From CAYLMM01 sp964646035 (GTDB lineage Bacteria > Krumholzibacteriota > Krumholzibacteriia > LZORAL124-64-63), in contig CAZYDJ010000011.1 of the NCBI GenBank assembly GCA_964646035.1, forward strand, positions 1 to 33,307: DNA of 33,307 nt, read 5' to 3'. The notes below the pieces were generated by a model. That model searched no databases. It had not been told where the DNA came from and was given only the letters and a program-made list of their open reading frames with translations. Position numbers and translations under genes: made by a program. Below are positions 1-7,596 of this stretch, piece by piece; position 1 is the stretch's first letter, and each line of letters starts with the position of its first letter.

Positions 1-1
1 G

Positions 2-1516
2 GCGATGGCCGCCGGATATTCCCGGCTGCTCGCGCTCTCCCTGCGGCGGCGGCGGTCGGTGATCCTGGTCGTCGTCGTGCTGGCCGCCGGGGCGCTGGCC
101 CTGTTCCCGACGCTGGGCTCCGAACTGATCCCGCCTTTGGCCCAGGGCGAATTCACCCTGGCTCTGGAGATGCCCGAGGGCACGCCCCTGAGCCGCACCG
201 GCGCCCGCGTCGGCGAGCTGGAGGCACGGCTTGCGAAAGTCGAAGGCATCGAGCTGGTCGCGGCCGCTGTCGGCGTGAGTCGCGAGGGCGAGACATCGGC
301 CCAGCGCCGCAAGGAGAACCGGGCCGAAGTGCATGTCAGGCTGGATCGGGCCGATCATGAGCGCGAGGAGCAGGTGCTCGAATCGATCCGCCTGGTGATG
401 GTCGATTTTCCCGATCTGAACATGAAGCTGCGCCGGCAGACCCTGTTCTCCTTCGACTCTCCGGTCGAAGTGGACATCTACGGTTACGATCTCGATTCGC
501 TGCAGGACACTGCCGATCGCGTCGCCGCCGAATTGGCCAAGGTGCCGGGCCTGCGCGACATCCGGCTGGGCATGGTCCCCGGTTCGCCGGAGGTGCGGGT
601 CGATTTCGATCGCGACAAGTTGAACCGGCACGGCCTGAGCCTGGCCCAGGTTTCGGAGACGCTCCGCGGCAAGGTGCGCGGCACCGTCGCCAGCCAGATC
701 CGCGAGCGGGACCGTCATATCGATATCCGCGTCTTCAACCAGGAAGACCAGCGCAACACCCTGGCCGCCGTGCGCGACATCATCGTTGCCGAGCTCGATG
801 GCATTCCCATCCCGCTGTCGTCCGTCGCCTCGATGTCGGTTGCCCGCGGACCTTCGGAGATCCACCGCCTGAGCCGCAAGCGGGCCGCCGTGATCAACGC
901 CAACGTCAGCGGCCGCGACCTGGGTTCGGTCACCCGGGACATCCGCACGCGGATGGCGGGAATCAGCTTGCCGGCCAACACCAGCATCGAGCTCGGCGGA
1001 CAGAACGCGGAAATGGACAGTTCCTACCGGTCGCTGCGGATGGCCGTGCTGCTGGCCGTGTTCCTGGTCTACCTGGTGATGGCCGCCCAGTTCGAATCCT
1101 TCGTCTATCCGCTGATCATCATGTTCACCGTACCGCTGGCCATGATGGGAGCCATTTTCGGTCTGAAGCTCACCGGTATGCCGATCAGCGTGATTTCGGC
1201 AATCGGGGCGATCATGTTGTCGGGCATCGTGGTGAACAACGGCATCGTGCTGGTCGACCGCATCAACCAGCTGCGGCGCGACCACGACCTGGGCGACGCC
1301 GTGCGCCAGGCCGGCAGCGAGCGCTTCCGGCCGATCCTGATGACCACGGCCACCACCGTCCTGGGATTGCTGCCCATGGCCCTGGGGCTGGGCGAGGGAG
1401 CCGAGCTGCGGGCGCCGCTGGCGATAACCGTGATCTCGGGGCTGTTGCTCGCGACGCTGTTGACCCTGGTCGTGGTGCCGGTGGCCTACACCCTGATCAC
1501 CCGGGGAGGCGATTGA
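2..1516 (+). CDS. RND efflux permease, C-terminal half (5' end outside window)
   Basis: This is the inner-membrane permease of a proton-driven resistance-nodulation-division pump (AcrB/HAE1 type). The reading frame is open to the left edge, and the first visible residues lead straight into a transmembrane helix followed by GSELIPP and EGTPLSRTG. In RND proteins that stretch opens the second half of the molecule, so roughly the first 500 residues lie upstream. The fragment then has a large periplasmic loop (about residues 55-340) and a closing block of five or so helices. That block contains MAAQFESFVYPL, the NNGIVLVD motif and RFRPILMT, all typical of the family. The stop codon is one base before the GTG of a second RND permease, so the two are surely co-transcribed. 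The substrate cannot be told from the sequence. An adaptor (membrane fusion protein) gene would be expected upstream. Confidence 0.93.
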   Translation, partial: AMAAGYSRLLALSLRRRRSVILVVVVLAAGALALFPTLGSELIPPLAQGEFTLALEMPEGTPLSRTGARVGELEARLAKVEGIELVAAAVGVSREGETSAQRRKENRAEVHVRLDRADHEREEQVLESIRLVMVDFPDLNMKLRRQTLFSFDSPVEVDIYGYDLDSLQDTADRVAAELAKVPGLRDIRLGMVPGSPEVRVDFDRDKLNRHGLSLAQVSETLRGKVRGTVASQIRERDRHIDIRVFNQEDQRNTLAAVRDIIVAELDGIPIPLSSVASMSVARGPSEIHRLSRKRAAVINANVSGRDLGSVTRDIRTRMAGISLPANTSIELGGQNAEMDSSYRSLRMAVLLAVFLVYLVMAAQFESFVYPLIIMFTVPLAMMGAIFGLKLTGMPISVISAIGAIMLSGIVVNNGIVLVDRINQLRRDHDLGDAVRQAGSERFRPILMTTATTVLGLLPMALGLGEGAELRAPLAITVISGLLLATLLTLVVVPVAYTLITRGGD

Positions 1517-1517
1517 A

Positions 1518-4500
1518 GTGTGGCTGACCCGGATCTCCCTGCGCCGGCCGGTCTCGCTGGCGATGGCCATCGCCACGGTTATCGTCCTGGGCGCGGTTTC
1601 CCTGATCCGCCTCCCGCTGGACTTCCTGCCGCGGATGGAGATGCCGTTCATCGGCGTGCTGGTGCCGTATCCCAACGGCATTCCCAGCCAGGTCGAGAAG
1701 GACATCGTCACTCCCATCGAGGGCGTACTCGCGACACTCGGCGGAGTGAACGAGATCTTCAGCTATGCCGACGACGACCAGGCCTGGATCGGCGTCGAGT
1801 TCGATTTCGGCCGCGACGTCAACATGCTGCGGATGGAGGTCAAGGAGAAGCTGGACCAGATCCGGGGCGATCTGCCCGACGACGTGCGCCAGCTGATGCT
1901 GCTGACCTTCAACACCAGCGACATCCCCATCCTGCAGGGACGCATCGCGGCCAAGGGGCGCGACCTCTCTTCGAGCTGGGACCTGCTCGACCAGAAGATC
2001 ATCGGTCCGTTGCAGCGGGTTCCCGGTGTGGGCCGGGTCAACATCGACGGCGTGCTGCCCACCCAGGCCTCGGTCTATCTCGACTTCGACCGCATTCTCG
2101 AATACGGCGTGGACGTCAGAAGGCTCTTCTCGGAATTGGAGGCCGCCAACGTCGAACTGACCGTCGGCCGCGTCACCGACGCCGGCATGCGCTACGACGT
2201 GCGCACCGTCAGCGGTCTGCACGGGGTCGAGGATCTGCGCGAACTGCCGATCGACGAGAACGGTCTGCGCCTGCGGGATGTGGCCGACGTGATCTACGGC
2301 GCTCCCGCATTGAGCTACGGCCGCTATCTCAACGGCGAGCCGGCCATCGCCTTCTGGATCCAGAAGGCCTCCGGCTTCAACACGGTGGAGGTCTGCCGGG
2401 GGATCGAGGAAGAGCTGGCGCGGATCAATCTCGATCCGTCCCTGCAGGGCATCAGCAGCTTCTCGTTCTTCAACCAGGCCGACCAGATCACCGACTCGCT
2501 GCGCAGTCTGCTGCAGGCCGGGCTGCTGGGATCGTTGCTGGCGATCGTGATCCTCTACTTGTTCCTGCGCCGGATCAGCATGACCCTGGTGGTCTCGATC
2601 GCCATCCCGCTCTCGATCATCGGCACCTGTGTCTTCCTCTACCTGTCCGGGCGCAGCCTGAACGTGCTGTCGATGATGGGATTGATGCTGGCCACCGGTA
2701 TGCTGGTGGACAACGCGGTCGTGGTGCTGGAGTCGATCCATCGCTGGCAGCGGTGCGGAGTGTCGCCGCTGGCGGCGGCGATGCGGGGCACCCGCGAGGT
2801 CGGTCGCGCCATCGTGGCCTCGACCATGACGACCATCATCGTCTTCGCCCCGGTGGTGGTGACCAAGAGCGACGAGATGTCGGTCTGGTTGGGCGAAGTC
2901 GGAGTCACGATCAGCGTGACCCTGCTCATCTCGCTGCTGGTGAGCCTGACCGTCATTCCCCTGTTGTCGGTGTTGATGAGCGGCCGGGATACCGCCCGCC
3001 GGCAGAACGGCTGGGTCGCCAAGCTGCGCAAAATCTATCTCCGGATCCTGAACTGGACGGCCATCCGTCATCCGCTGCTGACCGGTCTGGTCCTGGTGCC
3101 GGCGGTCCTGATGCTGACCGGCGCCATGATGGGCGTCACGAAGTTCAAGCCGGAGGCTTTCGGCGATGAGGGGATTAGGCGGGAAAGCCTCTATATCGAC
3201 GTGGAATTCTCGGATTCCGTCGACAAGGACATGGCCGAGAAGTACATCCTCAAGGCTACCGATTATCTCGAAACCAGGCGCGATGATCTGGGCATCCGCG
3301 ACATCTACTCCTATTACGGGGCCGACTCCGGCGGCATCTCGTTGTTCTTCGACTCGGGAATCGTATCCGATAACTTCTACTCCCAGGTGCGCGATGATCT
3401 GCGCGAGAGCCTGCCGGTGCAGGCCGGGTTGGAGTACCACTTCGGCGACGAGGAGGGGCAGGGCTCGGGGGCCAAGAATTTCGCGGTCACTATCTGGGGC
3501 GAGGACACGGAACTGATCGAGGACTACGTGGTCGAGGCCAGGCGCCTGCTGTCTTCGATAGACGGAGTTCACGACCTGCGCAGCGACGGCGACAACGGCA
3601 AGAGCGAGATCCAGATCCGGGTCGATCCCGAGCAGGCCGGCCGCTTCGGCATCACCCCCGGTTCGGTCGCCCAGGTGCTGGGACTGACCTATCGCGGGGT
3701 CTATCTGCCGCGGCTGAACGTGGGCGAGAAGGAGATCGACATGGTCGTCTCGCTCGAACCCGGCGACCGCGAATCCATCGAGAACCTGGCGCTGCTGACG
3801 GTGGGGGATGTCGACGGCCAGGCCATCCAGCTGGGGCAGGTGGCCGAATTCGATTTCGCCAAGAGCCCCGAGCGCATTCGCCGCACCGACCAGAAGACCG
3901 GAGTCACGTTGCGCGGCAGCTACGAGGGCGAAAGCGATGTCATCGACCATGTCCGCGAGTTGATGAACGGCATGGAATTCCCGCTGGGGTTCGGCTGGGA
4001 CTTCGGGTCGGAGATCCGCCAGGCGCAGCAGCAGAATTCGGATATGGGATCGAATATGCTGCTGGCTCTGGCCTGTGTCTTCTTCGTCATGGCCAGCCTT
4101 TTCGAGTCCATCCTGCACCCGTTGATCGTGATGGGCTGCGTGCCTTTCGCCTCGATCGGGGTCTTCTGGATCATGATGGGCACCGGCACGCCGTTCAACA
4201 TGATGGCGATGATCGGGATGGTGATCCTGATCGGCATCGTGGTGAACAACGGTATCGTGCTGGTCGATCACATCAACAACCATCGCCGTTCGGGCATGCC
4301 CCTGGAAGAGGCCCTGCTCGCCGGTTGCGCCGACCGCATGCGCCCGATCCTGATGACCGCGGGAACGACCATTCTCGGCCTGTTGCCCCTGGCCCTGCTG
4401 CACGACGCCCACGTCTCGGGCGCCCAGTATTATCCGATGGCCCGCGCCATCATCGGCGGCCTGACATCCAGCACGCTGCTGACCCTGATCGTGATGCCGA

Positions 4501-4607
4501 CCTACTACCGGATCGCCAGCCGTCACGCCACGGCCTTCGCCGCGGTGCTGCGGAACATGAAGAAGGACCGCGCCTCGAAGACGCGGCCCCTGCCTGAAAC
4601 GGAATAG
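1518..4607 (+). CDS. RND efflux permease (AcrB/HAE1 family), complete
   Basis: Full-length RND permease of 1029 residues, the usual family size. It starts at a GTG, with GGGGAGG about 8 nt upstream lying inside the end of the preceding RND gene. Helix 1 (about 11-30) is followed by the LPLDFLPRME segment, a porter/docking domain (about 40-330), and helices 2-6 (about 335-490). These carry VDNAVVVLES at about 397-406, where the aspartate (D398) matches the proton-relay position. The architecture then repeats, with FESILHPL, NNGIVLVDHI and RMRPILMT in the second half. The arrangement of two adjacent RND permeases resembles MdtBC-like heteromeric pumps, but could also be two alternative permeases sharing one adaptor. 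The substrate is unknown. The 3' end is only 11 bp from the end of a convergent acetyltransferase gene, leaving no room for a terminator between them. Confidence 0.96.
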   Translation: MWLTRISLRRPVSLAMAIATVIVLGAVSLIRLPLDFLPRMEMPFIGVLVPYPNGIPSQVEKDIVTPIEGVLATLGGVNEIFSYADDDQAWIGVEFDFGRDVNMLRMEVKEKLDQIRGDLPDDVRQLMLLTFNTSDIPILQGRIAAKGRDLSSSWDLLDQKIIGPLQRVPGVGRVNIDGVLPTQASVYLDFDRILEYGVDVRRLFSELEAANVELTVGRVTDAGMRYDVRTVSGLHGVEDLRELPIDENGLRLRDVADVIYGAPALSYGRYLNGEPAIAFWIQKASGFNTVEVCRGIEEELARINLDPSLQGISSFSFFNQADQITDSLRSLLQAGLLGSLLAIVILYLFLRRISMTLVVSIAIPLSIIGTCVFLYLSGRSLNVLSMMGLMLATGMLVDNAVVVLESIHRWQRCGVSPLAAAMRGTREVGRAIVASTMTTIIVFAPVVVTKSDEMSVWLGEVGVTISVTLLISLLVSLTVIPLLSVLMSGRDTARRQNGWVAKLRKIYLRILNWTAIRHPLLTGLVLVPAVLMLTGAMMGVTKFKPEAFGDEGIRRESLYIDVEFSDSVDKDMAEKYILKATDYLETRRDDLGIRDIYSYYGADSGGISLFFDSGIVSDNFYSQVRDDLRESLPVQAGLEYHFGDEEGQGSGAKNFAVTIWGEDTELIEDYVVEARRLLSSIDGVHDLRSDGDNGKSEIQIRVDPEQAGRFGITPGSVAQVLGLTYRGVYLPRLNVGEKEIDMVVSLEPGDRESIENLALLTVGDVDGQAIQLGQVAEFDFAKSPERIRRTDQKTGVTLRGSYEGESDVIDHVRELMNGMEFPLGFGWDFGSEIRQAQQQNSDMGSNMLLALACVFFVMASLFESILHPLIVMGCVPFASIGVFWIMMGTGTPFNMMAMIGMVILIGIVVNNGIVLVDHINNHRRSGMPLEEALLAGCADRMRPILMTAGTTILGLLPLALLHDAHVSGAQYYPMARAIIGGLTSSTLLTLIVMPTYYRIASRHATAFAAVLRNMKKDRASKTRPLPETE

Positions 4608-4618
4608 GAGGGATCGAT

Positions 4619-5182
4619 CTACGGCTTGTGGTTCTGGATCCATTCTTCTTCCAGCATCGCGTAGATCAGATCGTCCGCCCATTCGCCTCGGATCAACAGG
4701 CTCTTGAAGTGGTGCGCCTCGCGGCGGAAACCCACTTTTTCGAGCAACTTGACCGAGGTGACGTTTTGGGGATCGGTGCTCGCCCAGGCGCGGTGCTTGC
4801 CCAGGCCGGTGAATATGTAGCCCAGCATCCTCTCGAGGGCTTCGGCGGCGTAGCCGTTTCCCTGGTGCTCGGGCGCCACCGAGATTCCGATCTCGACCTG
4901 ATGGACTTCCTTCTCGGGGAAACGCAATCCGCAATCACCGATCAGAGCGCCGTCCGAGCGGCGCTCGATCGCCATCTGGAACCAGGTTCCCGGAGTATCC
5001 GGCTGATTGATTTTCTGGGTGGCGATGAAGTAATGGGCATCGTCGATATCAAATGATCTCAGTTGGAATCGTGAAATTTTGGGATTGGAACGGTATCGGG
5101 AAAAATCTGCTTCGTCTTCGGATCTGAACCTGCGGAGAATCAGCCTCTCTGTTTCAAGAGAGGCGAAAGTATGTGTTTTCAT
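4619..5182 (-). CDS. GNAT family N-acetyltransferase (RimJ/RimL-like)
   Basis: A 187-residue cytoplasmic acetyl-CoA-dependent N-acetyltransferase. The N-terminus has the hallmark LETERLILRRF of the RimJ/RimL/Acetyltransf_3 branch. The acetyl-CoA pyrophosphate-binding motif A is visible at about 102-115 (VAPEHQGNGYAAEAL, fitting Q/RxxGxG/A), and motif B at about 140-152 (NVTSVKLLEKVGF). The C-terminal GEWADDLIYAMLEEEW is also typical. Likely substrates are a protein N-terminus or a small amine, and the sequence does not say which. The ATG is preceded by AAGGAAAGGAG, with an unusually long spacing of about 14 nt. The gene stands alone, convergent with the RND operon. A candidate extended -10 promoter lies about 50 bp upstream in a locally AT-rich patch. 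Confidence 0.93.
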   Translation of the reverse strand: MKTHTFASLETERLILRRFRSEDEADFSRYRSNPKISRFQLRSFDIDDAHYFIATQKINQPDTPGTWFQMAIERRSDGALIGDCGLRFPEKEVHQVEIGISVAPEHQGNGYAAEALERMLGYIFTGLGKHRAWASTDPQNVTSVKLLEKVGFRREAHHFKSLLIRGEWADDLIYAMLEEEWIQNHKP

Positions 5183-5231
5183 AATCGGCGAGTAGTCTCC
5201 TTTCCTTGGTGATGCAAGCTGAGTTCAGACG

Positions 5232-5240
5232 ATTATCCCA
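5232..5240 (-). promoter_or_regulatory. Candidate extended -10 promoter for the acetyltransferase
   Basis: On the minus strand this reads TGGGATAAT: an extended -10 TG, one base, then GATAAT (5 of 6 matches to TATAAT). It would start transcription about 43 nt before the acetyltransferase ATG. The upstream bases are AT-rich but have no good -35 box. This is pattern recognition only. Confidence 0.35.
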
Positions 5241-5299
5241 ATAGTGGATATAAAAATAAAGTATTATTCAACGCGATTCTACACCAGCCCTTGTTCGGG

Positions 5300-5392
5300 A
5301 TGACCGCCGATGCTATCTATTCGGTCCTGCCGCGCGTGATTTCCAGTGCGCCGCTGTTCCTGATTCCGGAAGAGGTCTGGTTCTATGGGTGA
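5300..5392 (+). other. Short open frame overlapping the DMT permease start (leader peptide or gene remnant?)
   Basis: A 30-codon frame from ATG 5300 to TGA 5390-5392 overlaps the start of the next gene, so that the ATG of that gene lies within its last codons. The frame stays open back to 5213 without a start that has a ribosome-binding site. The peptide ends in LFLIPEEVWFYG. It could be a translationally coupled leader, the 3' remnant of a decayed gene, or chance. I recognise no family. Confidence 0.15.
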
Positions 5393-6260
5393 GATTTTCG
5401 CGTTGTCCACGGCCGTGGTCTGGGCGGGCGCCGTCATCTTCTTCAAGCGATCCGGCGAGACGGTCTCACCTTTCGGTCTGAACCTGTTCAGGGTCGTGGT
5501 CTCTTCCGCGCTGCTGGTCGCCACCCTCGGCGTCACCGGCCAGCCCCTGCTGGGCGTGGCGCCCGCCTCCGACTATCTCATCCTGATATTCAGCGGCCTG
5601 ATCGCGATCGCGGCCGCCGACACTCTCTTCCACAAGAGCCTGAACATGGTCGGCGCCGGGATCACGGCCATCATCGACAGTCTCTACCCGGTTTTCGTAG
5701 TGGTGTTGGCCTACGCGCTGCTGGGAGAACGGATGGGACCGTGGCAGTATGGGGGGATGGCCATGGTGCTCGGGGGGCTGTTCGTCGCCGGCGGGCACGC
5801 GCCGCCGCCGGATACCCCGCGGCGGACAATGGTCATCGGCGTGCTATGGGGAGCGGCCGGGATGTTCCTGCTCTCCTTTGGCGTGGTCATCGCCAAACCG
5901 GTGCTGGAGCGGACGCCGGTGCTGTGGGCGACGACCGTGCGACAACTCGCCTGCCTGGTCGTGATGATTCCCTACGCCCTGCTTTCCAGCCGCCGCCGCA
6001 TCTATCTCGATGTCTTCCGCCCGCGCCGCGACTGGCGCTTCACCCTGCCGGGCACCGTCCTGGGCTCCTATCTGGCTCTCATCCTCTGGCTCGCCGGCAT
6101 GAAGTACACCCAGGCCGGGGTGGCGGCCGTCCTCAACCAGACCAGCACCATCTACGTGATGATCTTCGCCACGCTCTTCCTGCGCGAATCGTTCACCCGC
6201 CGCAAGCTGCTGGCCGCCTCGCTCGCGATCGGCGGCATCCTGATGGTGACTACAGGCTGA
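5385..6260 (+). CDS. EamA/DMT-superfamily permease
   Basis: A 291-residue inner-membrane protein with about ten predicted helices in two EamA repeats (about 5-140 and 150-290). Family signatures are visible: early WAGAVIFFKRSGE, ALLGERMGPWQYGG at the end of repeat 1, and LFLRESFTRRKLLAASLAIGGILMV at the end of repeat 2. Drug/metabolite transporters of this type usually export amino acids, metabolites or drugs, but the sequence does not reveal the substrate. The chosen ATG has GGAAGAGG 9 nt upstream. It converges on the LRR lipoprotein gene with only 3 bp between stop codons, so transcripts of the two probably overlap. A second, divergent EamA protein is encoded at 21606-22469. Confidence 0.92.
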   Translation: MGEIFALSTAVVWAGAVIFFKRSGETVSPFGLNLFRVVVSSALLVATLGVTGQPLLGVAPASDYLILIFSGLIAIAAADTLFHKSLNMVGAGITAIIDSLYPVFVVVLAYALLGERMGPWQYGGMAMVLGGLFVAGGHAPPPDTPRRTMVIGVLWGAAGMFLLSFGVVIAKPVLERTPVLWATTVRQLACLVVMIPYALLSSRRRIYLDVFRPRRDWRFTLPGTVLGSYLALILWLAGMKYTQAGVAAVLNQTSTIYVMIFATLFLRESFTRRKLLAASLAIGGILMVTTG

Positions 6261-6263
6261 GGC

Positions 6264-7511
6264 CTAGAGGTGCACCGTCGCTCCCCGCGCCTCCAGGGCC
6301 GGGATGTGGACGTTCAGCGATGTCTCCGACAGCGGATTGCCCCCGATCCATATCTCGTCACCGGCGCCGATGCCCGGGTTGTCGACCAAGGGCTGCAGAT
6401 CTACGATCTGGTTGCTGTTGAGGCCGACCGTGTTCAGGCTCTCCATCCCGACCAGAAAACTGATGTCGGTGATGCCGCAGACCGACATGATCAACTCTTC
6501 CAACTCCGTCATCGAGGCCAATGGGGCGGTGGTCGCGGGGGTCGTGAATGAAGCCTCGAAGGTCCGCATCGCGGTCATTCCGGCCAGCGGAGCGAAGTTG
6601 GTCGCGCCGGTACGGCTCATCTTCAACACGGTCAACCCGGTCAGACCCGACAGGGGCCCCAAATCAGTCAGCCCTGGGTTTCCTTCGATCCAGAGCACTT
6701 CCAGGGAGTGCAGCCCGGCCAACGCGGAGATGTCGGTAACGAGGTTGTCTCCGCAGCGGAATGCGTAGAGATCGACCAGCCCGGCCACCGGGGAGATGTC
6801 GGTGATCGAGTTGATGTTGACCGTCAATTCGATCAGATGCACCAGTCCGGCGACCGGCTGCAGATCGGATATCCCGTTGTCCCATAAGTTGGCGTGGTCG
6901 AGATTCAGACATTCCTGCAGTCCGTCGAGGTTGGTGATGTCCATCTGCTCGGCCCACAGATCCCGCACCTGCCTCAGATCCGACTTCATCAGATCGCCGG
7001 CCGGCAATCCGAGGCCGGCGCGCAGCACCGCCTCGAGATTCGGATCGGCTATCGTCACGGGCATGTCCACGAAACACGTAGCCGTCGCGCTGTTGGAGAC
7101 CCCCTGGGAATTATTCTCTTCGTCGTAGGTCGAGATGGCGAACCAGTATGTGGATTCGGATGCCAGTCCGGACACGGTATGCTGGTCGGTGGCGCCGGAC
7201 GGGCTCGGCGACGGCTCGTCGGTCACCTGGACCGCGTTCTCCCATTGCTGCCAGATATAAGGTGATTCCAGGTAGCGCATGTCGTAATAGGCGGCGGTTC
7301 CGATATCTCCGTCATCCCCGGTTGCCGTCCAGGTCAGGGTTACGGATGTGTCGGTGAAGGCGCAGACGGCGAGGTCGGAGATCACGTCGGGCGGCATCGG
7401 ATCATCATCTTCGGCGTCGCTCGAGACGGCCCCGCAGCCGCCGCAGCCGACGCAGATCAGAATGGCCAGACCGATGAAAACAAGACGCGGAAAAGTAAAC
7501 AGACAAGACAT
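6264..7511 (-). CDS. Secreted LRR (internalin-like) protein with fibronectin type III domain, probable lipoprotein
   Basis: A 415-residue exported protein. The start is set at the ATG with GGTGGAGG 6 nt upstream; a longer in-frame version to 7580 would add 23 non-signal residues. Residues 1-26 form a signal peptide with a cysteine cluster (ICVGCGGC), probably a lipoprotein signal, although no cysteine sits in a perfect lipobox. An acidic linker leads to an FN3-like domain (about 40-147; SVTLTWTATGDDG and the STYWFAIST strand). Next comes an internalin-type cap (about 152-190, DPNLEAVLRAGLGLP) and then about ten short 21-22-residue LRRs (about 192-395) with the repeating LxxLxxLxLxxNxIxDIxPLAGL pattern. 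Such proteins bind ligands or surfaces. The partner is unknown. Confidence 0.9.
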   Translation of the reverse strand: MSCLFTFPRLVFIGLAILICVGCGGCGAVSSDAEDDDPMPPDVISDLAVCAFTDTSVTLTWTATGDDGDIGTAAYYDMRYLESPYIWQQWENAVQVTDEPSPSPSGATDQHTVSGLASESTYWFAISTYDEENNSQGVSNSATATCFVDMPVTIADPNLEAVLRAGLGLPAGDLMKSDLRQVRDLWAEQMDITNLDGLQECLNLDHANLWDNGISDLQPVAGLVHLIELTVNINSITDISPVAGLVDLYAFRCGDNLVTDISALAGLHSLEVLWIEGNPGLTDLGPLSGLTGLTVLKMSRTGATNFAPLAGMTAMRTFEASFTTPATTAPLASMTELEELIMSVCGITDISFLVGMESLNTVGLNSNQIVDLQPLVDNPGIGAGDEIWIGGNPLSETSLNVHIPALEARGATVHL

Positions 7512-7561
7512 ATTCGACCTCCACCACTGGAGAATACCAATAGGTGGGCGAGCCCGATCCA

Positions 7562-7591
7562 ATTCTATTCCCCTGATCATTCCGATGTCAA
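7562..7591 (-). promoter_or_regulatory. Strong sigma70-type promoter for the LRR lipoprotein
   Basis: Minus strand: TTGACA (7586-7591, perfect -35), an 18-bp spacer, then TAGAAT (7562-7567, 5 of 6 for -10). It lies in the 85-bp gap after the membrane protein gene and would give a leader of roughly 45 nt before the LRR gene ATG at 7511. This is the closest match to consensus I see in the window. Confidence 0.6.
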
Positions 7592-7596
7592 ACCGG

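Noticed and set aside
1497..4934. Very long minus-strand open frame (1145 codons) opposite the second RND permease
   Set aside because: The translation is rich in H/Q/R/D low-complexity runs, has no domain, and lies exactly antisense to an unmistakable RND gene. It is a high-GC shadow.
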